Shown here: positions 1 through 9,014 of the stretch, one piece after another
Layout of the letters: every line of letters starts with the position of its first letter
Position numbering within the stretch: position 1 is the first letter of the stretch
DNA from: a virus
Length of the DNA stretch: 29,736 nt
Direction: 5' to 3' (one strand)
IMG/VR virus record: IMGVR_UViG_3300031578_000250
Coordinates: 1-29,736 of that record
The notes under the pieces: generated by a model
Seen by the model: the letters and a program-made list of their open reading frames with translations, nothing else
Database searches by the model: none
Told to the model about the DNA's origin: nothing
Translations under genes and position numbers: made by a program

Positions 1-3000
1 TGGTGTATGTATTAATCTGACATTACCAGTTGCACCCGTAGAAAGTGATTGTATGAAAGCACGATATTGATAATCCGCATCATCTGCCAATCCAGTTAAT
101 GTCATGCTAAAACTATTAGCCGTAAGTGGGGGGTTAGGGGGAATGGTCTTTGATACCCTTGTCCAATTATTTGCCACCGCTTCTATTTCAAAATTAATTC
201 CTTCAAGTAGGTTCTGTAACCCAATTGGTTCTGACCCACCATACGGATAATCAGGTCTTTTATATTCAATACCATATTCAATAACTTCTTCGAACCCAAG
301 AATGTTGTAACCACCAGTTGTTAGGCTACCCAATATACCACCTACTGTTTCAACATACAATACTGTTGGTGGTGGTGGGGGTGCAAGTATTTCCTGAACT
401 ATTTCAAACGTGCTACCGTCAGTACCAAAATACTGTAAAAGATAGTTACCTCTCATATCAAATATAGTAGTACCACTTGCAACATTAACACCCCTCTTAT
501 ACCAATGCTTCTGTTTAGTAAATACGGTGTTTCTAATCAATAACCCACCCTTTTTAATGATAATTGTTGCAGCTAATAACTGGTCAACAAATCTCTGGAA
601 GAAAGCATTATATTTACTAAGGAACGGATAGAGATTCTGGAATGTATAGCCATTTGATTGTAATGGGTCTTCATCTGGAAGTAATGACCTTTTTAAATAA
701 GTCTCATATATTCTTAATAGTGCTGGATACCAACCACCTTTGAAATCAGTTACAACTTTTCTGTTTCTGGCGTTAATCATTTTTCTCTGAATCAACTCAA
801 TGAATTCCAAGAATGATAACTGACTTATGTCACCAAGACCGAAATTATCTCCAACAACAGGAGCAAATGCTGCACTGTTAGCAACGAGATAATATGCACC
901 AATCACATCACCGAATTTTATACCTTTCGGTAGAAATATTTCATAGGGATTCTGGACATTAATATTATAGTCTTTAATTGGTTCCAATGCAATTCCGTTA
1001 ATTAAAAACTTAACGTCACTGGCAGTCGTTACTTTATAATTAAGTTTGTAAACATACTTATTCGCACCGCTATTGAAATAAATTTTACTACTGTTGAAAC
1101 TATCGACCCTAACAATTTCACTCCTTAAATTAATATCGTTACTACCAACAACAGTCATATAAGCAACCTGTACTTCAGGACTCGAATTAAGAAAAGTAAT
1201 TACATCAGGGTTTTGAAGTATGATTCGATTTGCACCACCACTTGAATTAGCCGGGTCTAATATATAGTCAGCAGTGAATTGCGGTGTACCTTTCGTAAGT
1301 GCTATTCCATTAATGGTCACTTGTAAATCACCACGTGGATAACTTGGTAAATCGAGATATATACTAGCTCCAACCTTTTGTAGTCTAGTAACAATATATT
1401 CAACAGTAACACCACTAAGTGCGCTATTAATTGTTCCACCTGTGGTTACAAGAGTTGCTTGAATCACATCCCTTCTGGTTCCCATGTTTTTTGCAACACC
1501 CCCAATCAATGTAAATGAATTTCCAGAAATACTATAATCGGCTTCAGTTGTGTAAGATACCCCACTAAGACTAGGGGCATTCAGAAGGATTCCATTATAC
1601 CTAACCTCAAAATCACCCTGCATTTCATTGATGTTGTATGGGAGGATGAATGTGGTTTGACCACTAACAGGAGCAATAGGTAGTGAAATATTTACATATG
1701 AATAAGGTAATGTGTAACCACTTGAATTAGCTGCGAAGTCTTTTTGAATATAATCCCACACATCCCATTCGATACCTCGTGCAGTATCAAGGGCAACATC
1801 AATTTCTTTGGTGTTGATTACAAGTTTACTGTCTTCTTGAAAATATTGTGGGGTTGTGTTATGGATTCTAGTTGTTGCACCTGCTTGAACCCAAGATTTT
1901 TTATTATCGACTGTTTCCGAAAGATTGAATCCAGCACTCCTAAAAACATCGAGATATGCTTGACCACTATCAGTATTACCACTGAGTTGGAAATAGAAAT
2001 CGCTGGTTTCCAATGGGGCAACTGGATAGCCACTACTATCATAAGGCAATGAATTTGAAGGAAACTCTGATTGAGTGAGTGGGACCGTGTTAGGGTCTAT
2101 CTTGCCATCAACAGTATAAACGTATTCCGTTATATTAATGAATGGCTCCGGTATTCCAATCAATAAAAACATTGATTTTATTGCGTGACGAGTACCTTTT
2201 GATTTCCAGAAGTAACTTGTATTATTTATGATTCTTCTCCAGAGTTCCACATCGATTTCTGCTGGTAAAATGTCTTCATTCAAGTTTCTTTCAATGTCAT
2301 CAACGGTTAGAAAACCTTCAACCAATTCACTTTCATTCACCAACGAGAAATAATCCCAACCAAAAGTATTTGCCATATTTTTAATTAACTGGTCTGGGAC
2401 ATTATTGATTTTATCGTAAGTTACCTTATTGATGTATACCAATGAGTCGATAAATTGTCTGATTTGGTCGAATTCTCTTCCGTAGATTCTTAATAATTTA
2501 GGAATCTTACCTTCCTCAGTAAAGTCATAGGTTTTAAGTGATGCCGGGGTCAGGAATCTCGCAATTAAATCCGTTTTTACTTTATCGTATTTGGCTCCAA
2601 TCGTCAATACGATTTTCAAGAATTTCTGATATGCTGGAGTATTGATATCGATATTATACCCGTCACCAGTTGTCCAAAACATTTCTGAATCACTATAAAT
2701 TATTTTACCGTCTTCAAGTAATGTTGGGTTTTTTAAGACGAATTCAAAACCATCGGTTCCACTTCTTTTACTGACAATATTTTGTTCATATTGGTTAAGT
2801 AATGCTCGGAATTCTTCGAAAACAACATTGTTTGGTCTAATATGATAATCAATACTAGCCGAATCTCCGGTCCCAGCTAACGCAAACGGATTACCTTCAA
2901 CCTCAAGTTTTAAATATTTATTGACTTGGAAAGGTGTTGAACCAGTAGTTCCACTTGGGTAATAACCTGCACTATTTACTGTGTTCCCGGTATAACCAAC

Positions 3001-3594
3001 AACGGGAAATAATGTATCGGGTTCAAGACTTGACCATATCACATATTTCTCATATGATAAATTCAGATTCTTTAGTTCTTTATCATCGGGGATGGTTTCA
3101 TTACCAGCATTAATTACCAACCCAAAAGTATTATTTGTTGCACCAGTTTTAAGATAAAATGTTGCGATGTTTGAGACCTCACTATAACTAAATCCCTCAT
3201 AGGTTATAGTTCCACCCAATTCCTTCTGTGAATTAGCAAATAAACTACCCGGATATGCCAGAATTACGTTCTGAATACTCACCCTCAAAAACTCATAAGC
3301 AGACCCAAATCTAACAAAGGTGTTCAGGTCCGATTTATCGAGATTCAGAACAGCATTTGTTGTATAATAATCTATGATTTCAGACTGCGTTTCATTAACA
3401 CCAAGTGTTTCCAATGTAACAGGACGAACAAACGAACTCAGAGTATCGGTGTAATCAATAGTTACCTTCCCATCAAAGTTTGTAGTAACAAAAAACTTTC
3501 CAAACGAAAATATCGTGTTGGAAGGTGTGTCGTTAAAATATTCTCCGTTTAAATTCTGGTTGAGTGAGTTTTTTATTACTTTTACCTTTGCCAC
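1..3594 (-). CDS. Large tail/baseplate protein, 3' end outside window
   Basis: An open frame of 1198 codons runs off the window at position 1, so the C-terminus is missing. I chose the GTG at 3594 because no in-frame ATG lies nearby, an in-frame stop occurs a few codons upstream, and it sits 16 nt after the promoter motif, as in neighbouring units. Around residues 366-480 it reads LLRIYGREFDQIRQFIDSL, then an aromatic GWDYF, then FWKSKGTRHAIKSMFLLIGI. This resembles the P2 gpI-type tail/wedge proteins that link the baseplate to fibres. Near residues 662, 753 and 861 are three modules of the form V-x-(Y/I)-NGI-x-L followed by a (E/K)DY strand, a pattern common in phage tail fibres. A proline run (APPPPPT) near residue 1075 looks like a linker. 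It is the only gene of its unit in view and follows the baseplate operon and a terminator. The virion role is likely; exact T4 equivalence is unknown. Confidence 0.8.
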   Translation of the reverse strand, partial: MAKVKVIKNSLNQNLNGEYFNDTPSNTIFSFGKFFVTTNFDGKVTIDYTDTLSSFVRPVTLETLGVNETQSEIIDYYTTNAVLNLDKSDLNTFVRFGSAYEFLRVSIQNVILAYPGSLFANSQKELGGTITYEGFSYSEVSNIATFYLKTGATNNTFGLVINAGNETIPDDKELKNLNLSYEKYVIWSSLEPDTLFPVVGYTGNTVNSAGYYPSGTTGSTPFQVNKYLKLEVEGNPFALAGTGDSASIDYHIRPNNVVFEEFRALLNQYEQNIVSKRSGTDGFEFVLKNPTLLEDGKIIYSDSEMFWTTGDGYNIDINTPAYQKFLKIVLTIGAKYDKVKTDLIARFLTPASLKTYDFTEEGKIPKLLRIYGREFDQIRQFIDSLVYINKVTYDKINNVPDQLIKNMANTFGWDYFSLVNESELVEGFLTVDDIERNLNEDILPAEIDVELWRRIINNTSYFWKSKGTRHAIKSMFLLIGIPEPFINITEYVYTVDGKIDPNTVPLTQSEFPSNSLPYDSSGYPVAPLETSDFYFQLSGNTDSGQAYLDVFRSAGFNLSETVDNKKSWVQAGATTRIHNTTPQYFQEDSKLVINTKEIDVALDTARGIEWDVWDYIQKDFAANSSGYTLPYSYVNISLPIAPVSGQTTFILPYNINEMQGDFEVRYNGILLNAPSLSGVSYTTEADYSISGNSFTLIGGVAKNMGTRRDVIQATLVTTGGTINSALSGVTVEYIVTRLQKVGASIYLDLPSYPRGDLQVTINGIALTKGTPQFTADYILDPANSSGGANRIILQNPDVITFLNSSPEVQVAYMTVVGSNDINLRSEIVRVDSFNSSKIYFNSGANKYVYKLNYKVTTASDVKFLINGIALEPIKDYNINVQNPYEIFLPKGIKFGDVIGAYYLVANSAAFAPVVGDNFGLGDISQLSFLEFIELIQRKMINARNRKVVTDFKGGWYPALLRIYETYLKRSLLPDEDPLQSNGYTFQNLYPFLSKYNAFFQRFVDQLLAATIIIKKGGLLIRNTVFTKQKHWYKRGVNVASGTTIFDMRGNYLLQYFGTDGSTFEIVQEILAPPPPPTVLYVETVGGILGSLTTGGYNILGFEEVIEYGIEYKRPDYPYGGSEPIGLQNLLEGINFEIEAVANNWTRVSKTIPPNPPLTANSFSMTLTGLADDADYQYRAFIQSLSTGATGNVRLIHTP

Positions 3595-3610
3595 AGTCTT
3601 TACAATTTAC

Positions 3611-3619
3611 TATAAATAC
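3611..3619 (-). promoter_or_regulatory. Late-type promoter motif GTATTTATA
   Basis: The sense strand reads CGTATTTATAGTAAA, 16 nt upstream of the GTG start of the large tail protein and directly after a terminator. It matches the shared motif GTATTTATAnnAAA found at the head of eight other units here. Confidence 0.7.
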
Positions 3620-3622
3620 GAT

Positions 3623-3657
3623 AAAAAGAAAAATCCCAATCTAATGAATTGGGATTT
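3623..3657 (-). terminator. Intrinsic terminator after baseplate operon
   Basis: In the sense direction a perfect 10-bp stem (AAATCCCAAT / ATTGGGATTT) with a 7-nt loop is followed by TTCTTTTT. It lies about 20 nt after the stop codon at 3680 and immediately before the next promoter motif. Confidence 0.85.
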
Positions 3658-3679
3658 CTTGAAATTAATTGAAATTATT

Positions 3680-4585
3680 TTATTGCACCCCATCGGTAAC
3701 TTCATCGAAATTCTGTGTTTCGTCAATATTCGTCCTTTTTTCCTTGACTTCATATAGTGGGACATCACCAACATCCTCTTTGATTTCATAGATGTTAAAT
3801 TGTTTTGTTATCACCCTATTTTGGTCATAATAAGTAAGAATTCCGTTATCAATATCTTTGATTTGTTCACCAGCAACATAATTTGTGAGGGTATCAATGG
3901 TATTAGCAACCATATCTATTTCAATCACCAGTGGTGAGAAGAATGTATTTGATATTAAAATGGTCTGGTCTGGTGTGCCAATAAAAGGTGATGAGTTTGG
4001 TTTAACATCACTAGCACTACTTGGAGTCACCTGAACGAAAAGGAGTGTCCCACTGTCATCAAACCTATATCTTGTCGCATTCTGACTTGTGTTACCAACA
4101 TTTTCTGTAACCGGAACAACACGATTTGCTGTGACGACATAACGGACAAGATTTCTTATTTTATCATCGGTATCGGGGTCAATGTATTCAATACGATATC
4201 CCTGTAACGCATTGTTTGTTCTCAGGTTCTCAGGTAATTCGTTGGCATTGAGTACAATTCCTTTAACACTTGGTAGTGATGACAATACACTACAATCCAT
4301 AATAATTGTATCAATTTTCTTGGGTTTGAGATATAGGGTATATAATCCTAATTGAGCGAAAACAGTTGCTGGTAATCTCAAATTATAAAGACCCTCTAAT
4401 AGATTTTCATTTCCAACAATTTGTTCCTCTTCCGGTAAATAATTATAAGACAGCAATTCCGTTGCTTCTAATTTATAAATGTCGGTATTAAGTGTCTCTC
4501 TGTTAGGAGTATAATTATAATATACATCGATATCATCGATACTTACGTCTGCGGGTCTTGTTAAGCCATATGTTCCTACTGCCAT
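3680..4585 (-). CDS. Putative virion/baseplate protein, family not recognised
   Basis: A 301-residue protein that ends the baseplate operon, with a terminator just downstream. It has no transmembrane segment or catalytic motif that I recognise. The first half contains extended hydrophobic/aromatic segments (for example NLRLPATVFAQLGLYTLYL near residue 75) and the middle is predicted to be beta-rich; the C-terminus is acidic and polar. It starts 1 nt after the preceding gene's stop, so the two are probably translated together. Position between a gp6-like protein and the large tail protein suggests a wedge, connector or fibre-attachment component. That is inferred from context only. Confidence 0.75.
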   Translation of the reverse strand: MAVGTYGLTRPADVSIDDIDVYYNYTPNRETLNTDIYKLEATELLSYNYLPEEEQIVGNENLLEGLYNLRLPATVFAQLGLYTLYLKPKKIDTIIMDCSVLSSLPSVKGIVLNANELPENLRTNNALQGYRIEYIDPDTDDKIRNLVRYVVTANRVVPVTENVGNTSQNATRYRFDDSGTLLFVQVTPSSASDVKPNSSPFIGTPDQTILISNTFFSPLVIEIDMVANTIDTLTNYVAGEQIKDIDNGILTYYDQNRVITKQFNIYEIKEDVGDVPLYEVKEKRTNIDETQNFDEVTDGVQ

Positions 4586-4586
4586 C

Positions 4587-5024
4587 TTATGAGTTATTAA
4601 TTATATTAAAAAAACTTCCACCAGCATATGTTGTCAAATCAACTAGGTTTCCAATGTATTCCAACCTGTAGTTTTTATCAAATGCCGTTTGTTCCGTTCT
4701 TATTATAAATACATCATCTTTAATTTTAGGGTTACTGATAATTTTTTCCTTACTTACATTTTTATAATACGGAACATTAACAAAATTGGGGTCACTATTT
4801 GGGTTATAACTAAAACTTGTATGGACTCCATCAATTAGTGTTGCATCAACATATCTAATACCACCAAGAAAATAAACAACATATTCTATTGCTGGTGAAT
4901 TCAGATAGTCAACACCATCGGTACTCCAGTTTCCTCCACTAACATATTGGTTGGCAAATAGCGGACTAACCGTGTATTTGCGCAATTCAGCCAATCTACT
5001 ATTTTCTGTTGTACCTGTTATCAT
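4587..5024 (-). CDS. Putative virion protein, family not recognised
   Basis: A 145-residue protein without signal peptide or membrane segment, rich in N, Y, G and S as phage structural proteins often are. Its start codon shares one base with the stop of the glycosyltransferase upstream (ATGA-type overlap at 5024), and it is followed within 2 nt by the next gene, so it belongs to the baseplate operon. A copy of GTATTTATA occurs inside it (4704-4712) and could be an internal promoter or chance. No function can be named. A tail or baseplate accessory role is inferred from location. Confidence 0.72.
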   Translation of the reverse strand: MITGTTENSRLAELRKYTVSPLFANQYVSGGNWSTDGVDYLNSPAIEYVVYFLGGIRYVDATLIDGVHTSFSYNPNSDPNFVNVPYYKNVSKEKIISNPKIKDDVFIIRTEQTAFDKNYRLEYIGNLVDLTTYAGGSFFNIINNS

Positions 5025-5884
5025 TATACCGCTATTTTATCCATCACTTCTACCTTATATTTGTCAATTAAATTAGAAAATAATGGAAATTCCTTTTTTA
5101 TTTTTAATTTCATCGCCTCTATATATTGAGGATTGAATTTACTACCGAACCACATATGAGTGTACCTGTGGTCATTACCTACCTTTATTGCACCATGTTT
5201 AAGAATCTCAGCATGAGGAAGTATTTCATGAACCCTAAAATTATTATTCAATGCCACTAAATATAATGGAAATTCTTCAATCATAATGCTTGCATATTGT
5301 TGGTCAATTATGATTTTCTTTTCCAAATATGCATTCTTTAGTGCCTCACAAATTGGGATGTATTCTTTTTTCACCTCACTTGTTATGCCAACAGTACCAC
5401 AACTAAAAAATTTCCCATCATATTTACTTGTATCGAGAAGATTTTCGTGTTTTAAATATTTTAAAATTGCAGGAACGGATTTCTTTAACGGACTTCCATC
5501 TAAACTTATTTTATCTTGAACAATGATGTTGCATTTGTTTTTAATAAATGGGGCAAATAAATCATCAAAAATAAAAACATCTGAATCCACATGAATGAAA
5601 TCATATCTCATTCTTTTCATTACATCAACTTTATAATAACTCCAAAAATTGAAATCGTTGGTGTTTTCAATAATTTTAATTTCATCATATGGGATGTATT
5701 TGATAAAACTATCATATGCTTTTTGATTGCAATACATGGTAACACTACCATAATATTTCTTTAAGGTTAAATAACTTAGCAAGAATGAGTAGAAATTCAA
5801 ATACTTATTATTCCATTCACTTCCCTGAATATTTAAATAAAAATTCCCCTTATCAAATTCCGCAAACGATTGTATTATCTTCAT
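5024..5884 (-). CDS. Glycosyltransferase-like protein (GT-A type, DXD), DUF6734-like
   Basis: A 286-residue protein beginning MKIIQSFAEFDKGNF. Residues 98-107 read HVDSDVFIFD, a DXD metal/nucleotide-sugar motif (D100, D102) at the end of a hydrophobic strand, as in GT-A glycosyltransferases. The overall pattern, an IQSF opening, a central VDSDVF and later aromatic strands, resembles the DUF6734 group that I recall from Bacteroidota. It would transfer a sugar from an activated donor; the acceptor cannot be read from sequence. It sits inside the baseplate operon between a fibre-like gene and two virion-like genes and overlaps its downstream neighbour by 1 nt. Glycosylation of a tail component is plausible; modification of host surface glycans or an inserted 'moron' gene are alternatives. 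Confidence 0.72.
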   Translation of the reverse strand: MKIIQSFAEFDKGNFYLNIQGSEWNNKYLNFYSFLLSYLTLKKYYGSVTMYCNQKAYDSFIKYIPYDEIKIIENTNDFNFWSYYKVDVMKRMRYDFIHVDSDVFIFDDLFAPFIKNKCNIIVQDKISLDGSPLKKSVPAILKYLKHENLLDTSKYDGKFFSCGTVGITSEVKKEYIPICEALKNAYLEKKIIIDQQYASIMIEEFPLYLVALNNNFRVHEILPHAEILKHGAIKVGNDHRYTHMWFGSKFNPQYIEAMKLKIKKEFPLFSNLIDKYKVEVMDKIAV

Positions 5885-5894
5885 ATCGTATTAT

Positions 5895-6386
5895 TTAAGG
5901 CACGTATGTAACGTAAATATATCCTCTGATTCCTCCAGTACCATTACCATCAAATGAGCCTTGGTCGAAATATGAAGGATTTACGACTGCTGCGTCAGAC
6001 TGTATTGAAACTACGGCAGGGGCATCCAGATTTCCGTCTTGCCTTATAAACCAAAAAGATTTTATCTCTTTATTACCTGCTGGCATTGGCAATGGATATA
6101 AACCACCTTGATTCGAGCGTATAAGTACGGTACAACTTCTAATTTTATCTTTCGCAACACCCAAAGGAACTTCTTTATTCTTCCATCCACTACCAGACAT
6201 ATCATAATTAGTAATATTCACGACTTTCGTTAGTAATGTTGATGAGGGTGGTATTGCGCTTAGTATCCAATCTCTGAAATTACCAGCAGTTATGTTTTTG
6301 TAGGTACTACCAGCTTTACCATAAGCAATCTTGTCGCTGGTAGCTGGTGTCCCTAATAATAATTCAAATAATTTTTTGTTTGCCAT
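5895..6386 (-). CDS. Putative tail fibre/receptor-binding-type virion protein
   Basis: A 163-residue protein starting MANKKLFELLLGTPA. The N-terminal half (residues 1-60) has the 'no-error' style leader of fibre attachment domains (Y-x-N-I-T-A-G-N-F-R-D-W). The C-terminal end is a glycine-rich beta stretch (SFDGNGTGGIRGYIYVTYVP) that is typical of phage tail tip or fibre heads ending on a hydrophobic strand. It has no enzymatic motif. Its place, just after gp6-like and the proline-rich gene and before the glycosyltransferase, fits a fibre or baseplate decoration protein. The family assignment is inference. Confidence 0.68.
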   Translation of the reverse strand: MANKKLFELLLGTPATSDKIAYGKAGSTYKNITAGNFRDWILSAIPPSSTLLTKVVNITNYDMSGSGWKNKEVPLGVAKDKIRSCTVLIRSNQGGLYPLPMPAGNKEIKSFWFIRQDGNLDAPAVVSIQSDAAVVNPSYFDQGSFDGNGTGGIRGYIYVTYVP

Positions 6387-6388
6387 GT

Positions 6389-6667
6389 CTATTCGTATAT
6401 AAAAAGATTATTATTGTTATTGTCTGTAAACACATCCCCATCATCATCTTCCAGAAAATATGTTATTAGTGGCGGTTCCGGTGGTATTGGTGGTATTGGT
6501 GGTACAAATTCGATGTACGCATCAAAAAAACCGATATCACGTGCTGTTTGCTTCAATCCAAATTTAAGATGATACGTTATACTTAAATCGGGAACGATAA
6601 TTGTTGTGCCACTAGATGTTACTTCCGTAGTCAATGCTTGTAATATGGTTTTTTTCAATATCTCCAT
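6389..6667 (-). CDS. Small proline-rich baseplate-operon protein
   Basis: A 92-residue protein of unknown family. Residues 1-50 contain alternating hydrophobic/polar strands. Residues about 55-66 form a rigid PPIPPIPPEPP linker, and the C-terminus is very acidic and Asn-rich (DDDGDVFTDNNNNN followed by LFIYE). The start codon overlaps the stop of the gp6-like gene by one base, and two bases separate its stop from the next gene, so it is clearly part of the operon. The linker plus acidic tail suggests a connector or docking peptide between baseplate and fibre. This is inferred; no motif supports a specific role. Confidence 0.7.
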   Translation of the reverse strand: MEILKKTILQALTTEVTSSGTTIIVPDLSITYHLKFGLKQTARDIGFFDAYIEFVPPIPPIPPEPPLITYFLEDDDGDVFTDNNNNNLFIYE

Positions 6668-8517
6668 TACCCAACATTCTTTCTTAACAACACTTTAATA
6701 TCCTTCTCAGGATATTTGATTTCGAACATCGAATCCGGTGTTGAATAAATCGTGTTGTTCTCTATTTTTATTTCGCCAGTACTGGTATTTGTAATACCCT
6801 GCGCAATTGTATTGCTTGAGTACTGGTTACCGACCTTATTAAATACTTTAATACCAATTACATTTATCACACCATTAGCATCGGAAATTTTATTTTCTAA
6901 TTGAGTGAGGAAAATGTCTTGATTCATTTCGTGATTATTAATATCCAGATAATTTCTAACGGTTGAAATAATACTGTTAGCGATTTGATTATCTGCTGTG
7001 TTTGTAACATATACATCGATTTCAAATGCTAGATTATAAATTTTACCATTATTAATTTCAACGTAATCATTTACCATCCTGAACTCAGTCAGGTATTCGG
7101 CAATATTGGTATTCATTATCGAAGTACTGGTGTTATCCAATTTACCTTCAGCATTAATACCAAGAGTTGAAATCAACACTTTGTTATTTATCTTGAACGT
7201 ATTTAATCTGAATGGTGAGCCATAATTTCCCGGCATCTTATATACTTGTATTTTGTAGTCACTAAGAGTTACATCCCTGTTTTGACTAGCAAAATTATAT
7301 TTAATTAATTGACGTATTTGTTCGGTACTTAAACCATCATTTCCACCAATAGCTGGAATGGGGTTTGTCGATTTTAAACTTCTACGAACAGCTTGGTTAT
7401 AATCGCTACGAGAACCATTAACATTTAAAGTATATGCACCTAATTCAGTCAGTACATCAGAACCGATATTAGAAGCAACCCCACCACCAGTTTTGTATGT
7501 AACAAATAGTGTCTGGTTTGCTATGAGTTTCTCACCAAGAGCCGTGTTATTTAAGAAGTTTTCAAGGAAATAACGATTATTGACACCTTCTTTTAAAAAA
7601 CCATCTTTGAACGCATTAATATCCGCATCACCAGAACCAAAAGTTAATTTACAGAAACCATTTGGGGTAAATTCTTTTATGAATTTTTTTGTGATATCAA
7701 TCCAAGTAGCCACCTTCAAATTATTTGTGTTGGTGTTTGCACTTGAACTATATGGGTCTTCTACAAAAACACGTTGCTGTGCCAGATAATCGACCTCATA
7801 GTATCTTTCACCATATAATATTTGGTCTGTTGCTGTTGGGGTTGTTGCCCAATTAGTGCCTTGCATCAAATACACGCTTTCGATTTCAATAACATCGGGG
7901 TCTGGTAATGTAAACGAAAAGAATGACACAACATCCTCGGTGTTAATAACTTTTCTATAAACACTGGTACTACCATTAATTACCACTTCTCTTTTTGTAA
8001 TATTATAACTAACGGGGATACCATTTGGGTCTAAAACAGGAACAATACTTCGGTTAGGGTCACCTAAACTACTGATACCGGAATTCCAATCAATGTTTTC
8101 TTGTATTTCGAATGTCTTACCACCACCAAGTACTTGCGCACCTGCTTGTAAGACCGGATAATAATTACTATTAGGAGCATTCCCAAGAACTGGCACTGTA
8201 ACAGTGAAATCAACAACGGTAACACTTGGTCTTCTTGCCGGAATATTAAATCCCATATTTTTTGCGATATTCAGAATCGAATTTCTTTGCTGTGCATATG
8301 GTAATTGAGTTTCTTGAAATGCTCTATCGGTATTAACACTGAGGTTATTAGTCACACCAGCGTTTAAGTCGATAAGCATTGCCCCAACACTTGAATCCGT
8401 GAAGTCTGAAAGGACTTCTGGATATGCTTGACGAATCAAACCAATTAAATCGGTTCTTATTTCTCCGAAAGTTCTACTTCCGTATTGAATAACATTTCTT
8501 GTTGTATCTGTTGCCAT
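6667..8517 (-). CDS. Baseplate wedge protein, gp6-like / baseplate J family
   Basis: A 616-residue protein, close in size to T4 gp6 (about 660). The N-terminus reads QYGSRTFGEIRTDLIGLIRQ, then YPEVLSDFTDSSVGAMLIDL. This matches the conserved N-terminal pattern of gp6/baseplate J proteins (FxEIRxxLI...FxDSSxGxxLIDL). In T4, gp6 forms the inner ring that joins the wedges and triggers sheath contraction. Residues 400-480 and the C-terminal part (QLENKISDANGVINVIGIKV) fit the family's dimerisation and core domains. It follows the gp25-like gene directly, the order seen in T4-type and other contractile systems. ATG at 8517 lies 10 nt after the upstream stop without a clear ribosome binding site. 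Confidence 0.9.
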   Translation of the reverse strand: MATDTTRNVIQYGSRTFGEIRTDLIGLIRQAYPEVLSDFTDSSVGAMLIDLNAGVTNNLSVNTDRAFQETQLPYAQQRNSILNIAKNMGFNIPARRPSVTVVDFTVTVPVLGNAPNSNYYPVLQAGAQVLGGGKTFEIQENIDWNSGISSLGDPNRSIVPVLDPNGIPVSYNITKREVVINGSTSVYRKVINTEDVVSFFSFTLPDPDVIEIESVYLMQGTNWATTPTATDQILYGERYYEVDYLAQQRVFVEDPYSSSANTNTNNLKVATWIDITKKFIKEFTPNGFCKLTFGSGDADINAFKDGFLKEGVNNRYFLENFLNNTALGEKLIANQTLFVTYKTGGGVASNIGSDVLTELGAYTLNVNGSRSDYNQAVRRSLKSTNPIPAIGGNDGLSTEQIRQLIKYNFASQNRDVTLSDYKIQVYKMPGNYGSPFRLNTFKINNKVLISTLGINAEGKLDNTSTSIMNTNIAEYLTEFRMVNDYVEINNGKIYNLAFEIDVYVTNTADNQIANSIISTVRNYLDINNHEMNQDIFLTQLENKISDANGVINVIGIKVFNKVGNQYSSNTIAQGITNTSTGEIKIENNTIYSTPDSMFEIKYPEKDIKVLLRKNVG

Positions 8518-8527
8518 GTTCTATGTT

Positions 8528-8926
8528 TTAAAAATTTAAATCAAGATTACCTTCTTCGCTAAGTGCTCCTTCTTCATACGTAAATTTAATATTAACATTC
8601 AGTTGATTTTCCGATATAGTATTCCCGTCATCATCAATGTTCCAATTAAATGTTACTGAAGTAATTTTAACCTCTGGAATATATAATGCCACTGTATTTC
8701 TAAGTTCATCCTCAACTTGACTAGCAGTTAGTTGGTCGTTGGGTTCGAAGATGAATTTCAAAAGATTTGTTCCATAATCTGGTTCCATATACCTCTCACC
8801 CTTTTGCGTTAATAAGAGCAACAATAGATTTGAACTATATGCGTCCTTACTCACTTGATTCGTTTCAATAAACGCATTAAGTTCATTATCGTCTTGAAAC
8901 GGAAACTTGATATTATACGAATTCAT
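8528..8926 (-). CDS. Baseplate wedge protein, gp25-like / GPW family
   Basis: A 132-residue protein when started at the ATG at 8926 (MNSYNIKFPFQDD); an ATG 33 nt upstream would overlap the promoter region and is unlikely. The core, LLTQKGERYMEPDYGTNLL, KFIFEPND, then VEDELRNTV and PEVKITSVTF, is the GPW/gp25 family signature (TxxGER-x5-FGxxL...LF-P...I...L..wEPRV.v). In T4, gp25 is the conserved sheath-polymerisation initiator at the inner baseplate, homologous to P2 gpW. It is the first gene after a terminator and a late-type promoter motif, and gp6-like follows directly. T4 gp25 is of nearly the same length. The annotation is secure. Confidence 0.93.
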   Translation of the reverse strand: MNSYNIKFPFQDDNELNAFIETNQVSKDAYSSNLLLLLLTQKGERYMEPDYGTNLLKFIFEPNDQLTASQVEDELRNTVALYIPEVKITSVTFNWNIDDDGNTISENQLNVNIKFTYEEGALSEEGNLDLNF

Positions 8927-8940
8927 TATAATTGATTTCC

Positions 8941-8949
8941 TATAAATAC
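8941..8949 (-). promoter_or_regulatory. Late-type promoter motif GTATTTATA
   Basis: Sense AAGTATTTATAGGAAA, 14 nt upstream of the gp25-like start and 8 nt after the preceding terminator's U-tract. It heads the baseplate operon, which is the main reason for calling the motif late. Confidence 0.75.
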
Positions 8950-8957
8950 TTATAAAC

Positions 8958-8987
8958 AAAAAAATCCCGACAAATTATTTGTCGGGA
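8958..8987 (-). terminator. Intrinsic terminator before baseplate operon
   Basis: In the sense direction a perfect 10-bp stem (TCCCGACAAA / TTTGTCGGGA) with a 3-nt loop is followed by seven T residues. It ends the 10891-9015 unit and sits 9 nt before the next promoter motif. Confidence 0.92.
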
Positions 8988-9014
8988 CTTGTCGTAAATT
9001 GTCGTAAATTATTT

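Noticed and set aside
4704-4712. GTATTTATA copy inside the gene at 4587-5024
   Set aside because: It lies within coding sequence, 119 nt from the next start, with no terminator before it. Internal promoter activity is possible but not supported.
8927-8959. Upstream ATG for the gp25-like gene
   Set aside because: It overlaps the late-type promoter motif and would add residues that the family lacks. The ATG at 8926 gives the usual gp25 length and spacing.
8991-9010. Tandem gtcgtaaatt repeat
   Set aside because: Only two 10-bp copies beside a terminator. Too short to assign a function and not repeated elsewhere in what I read.
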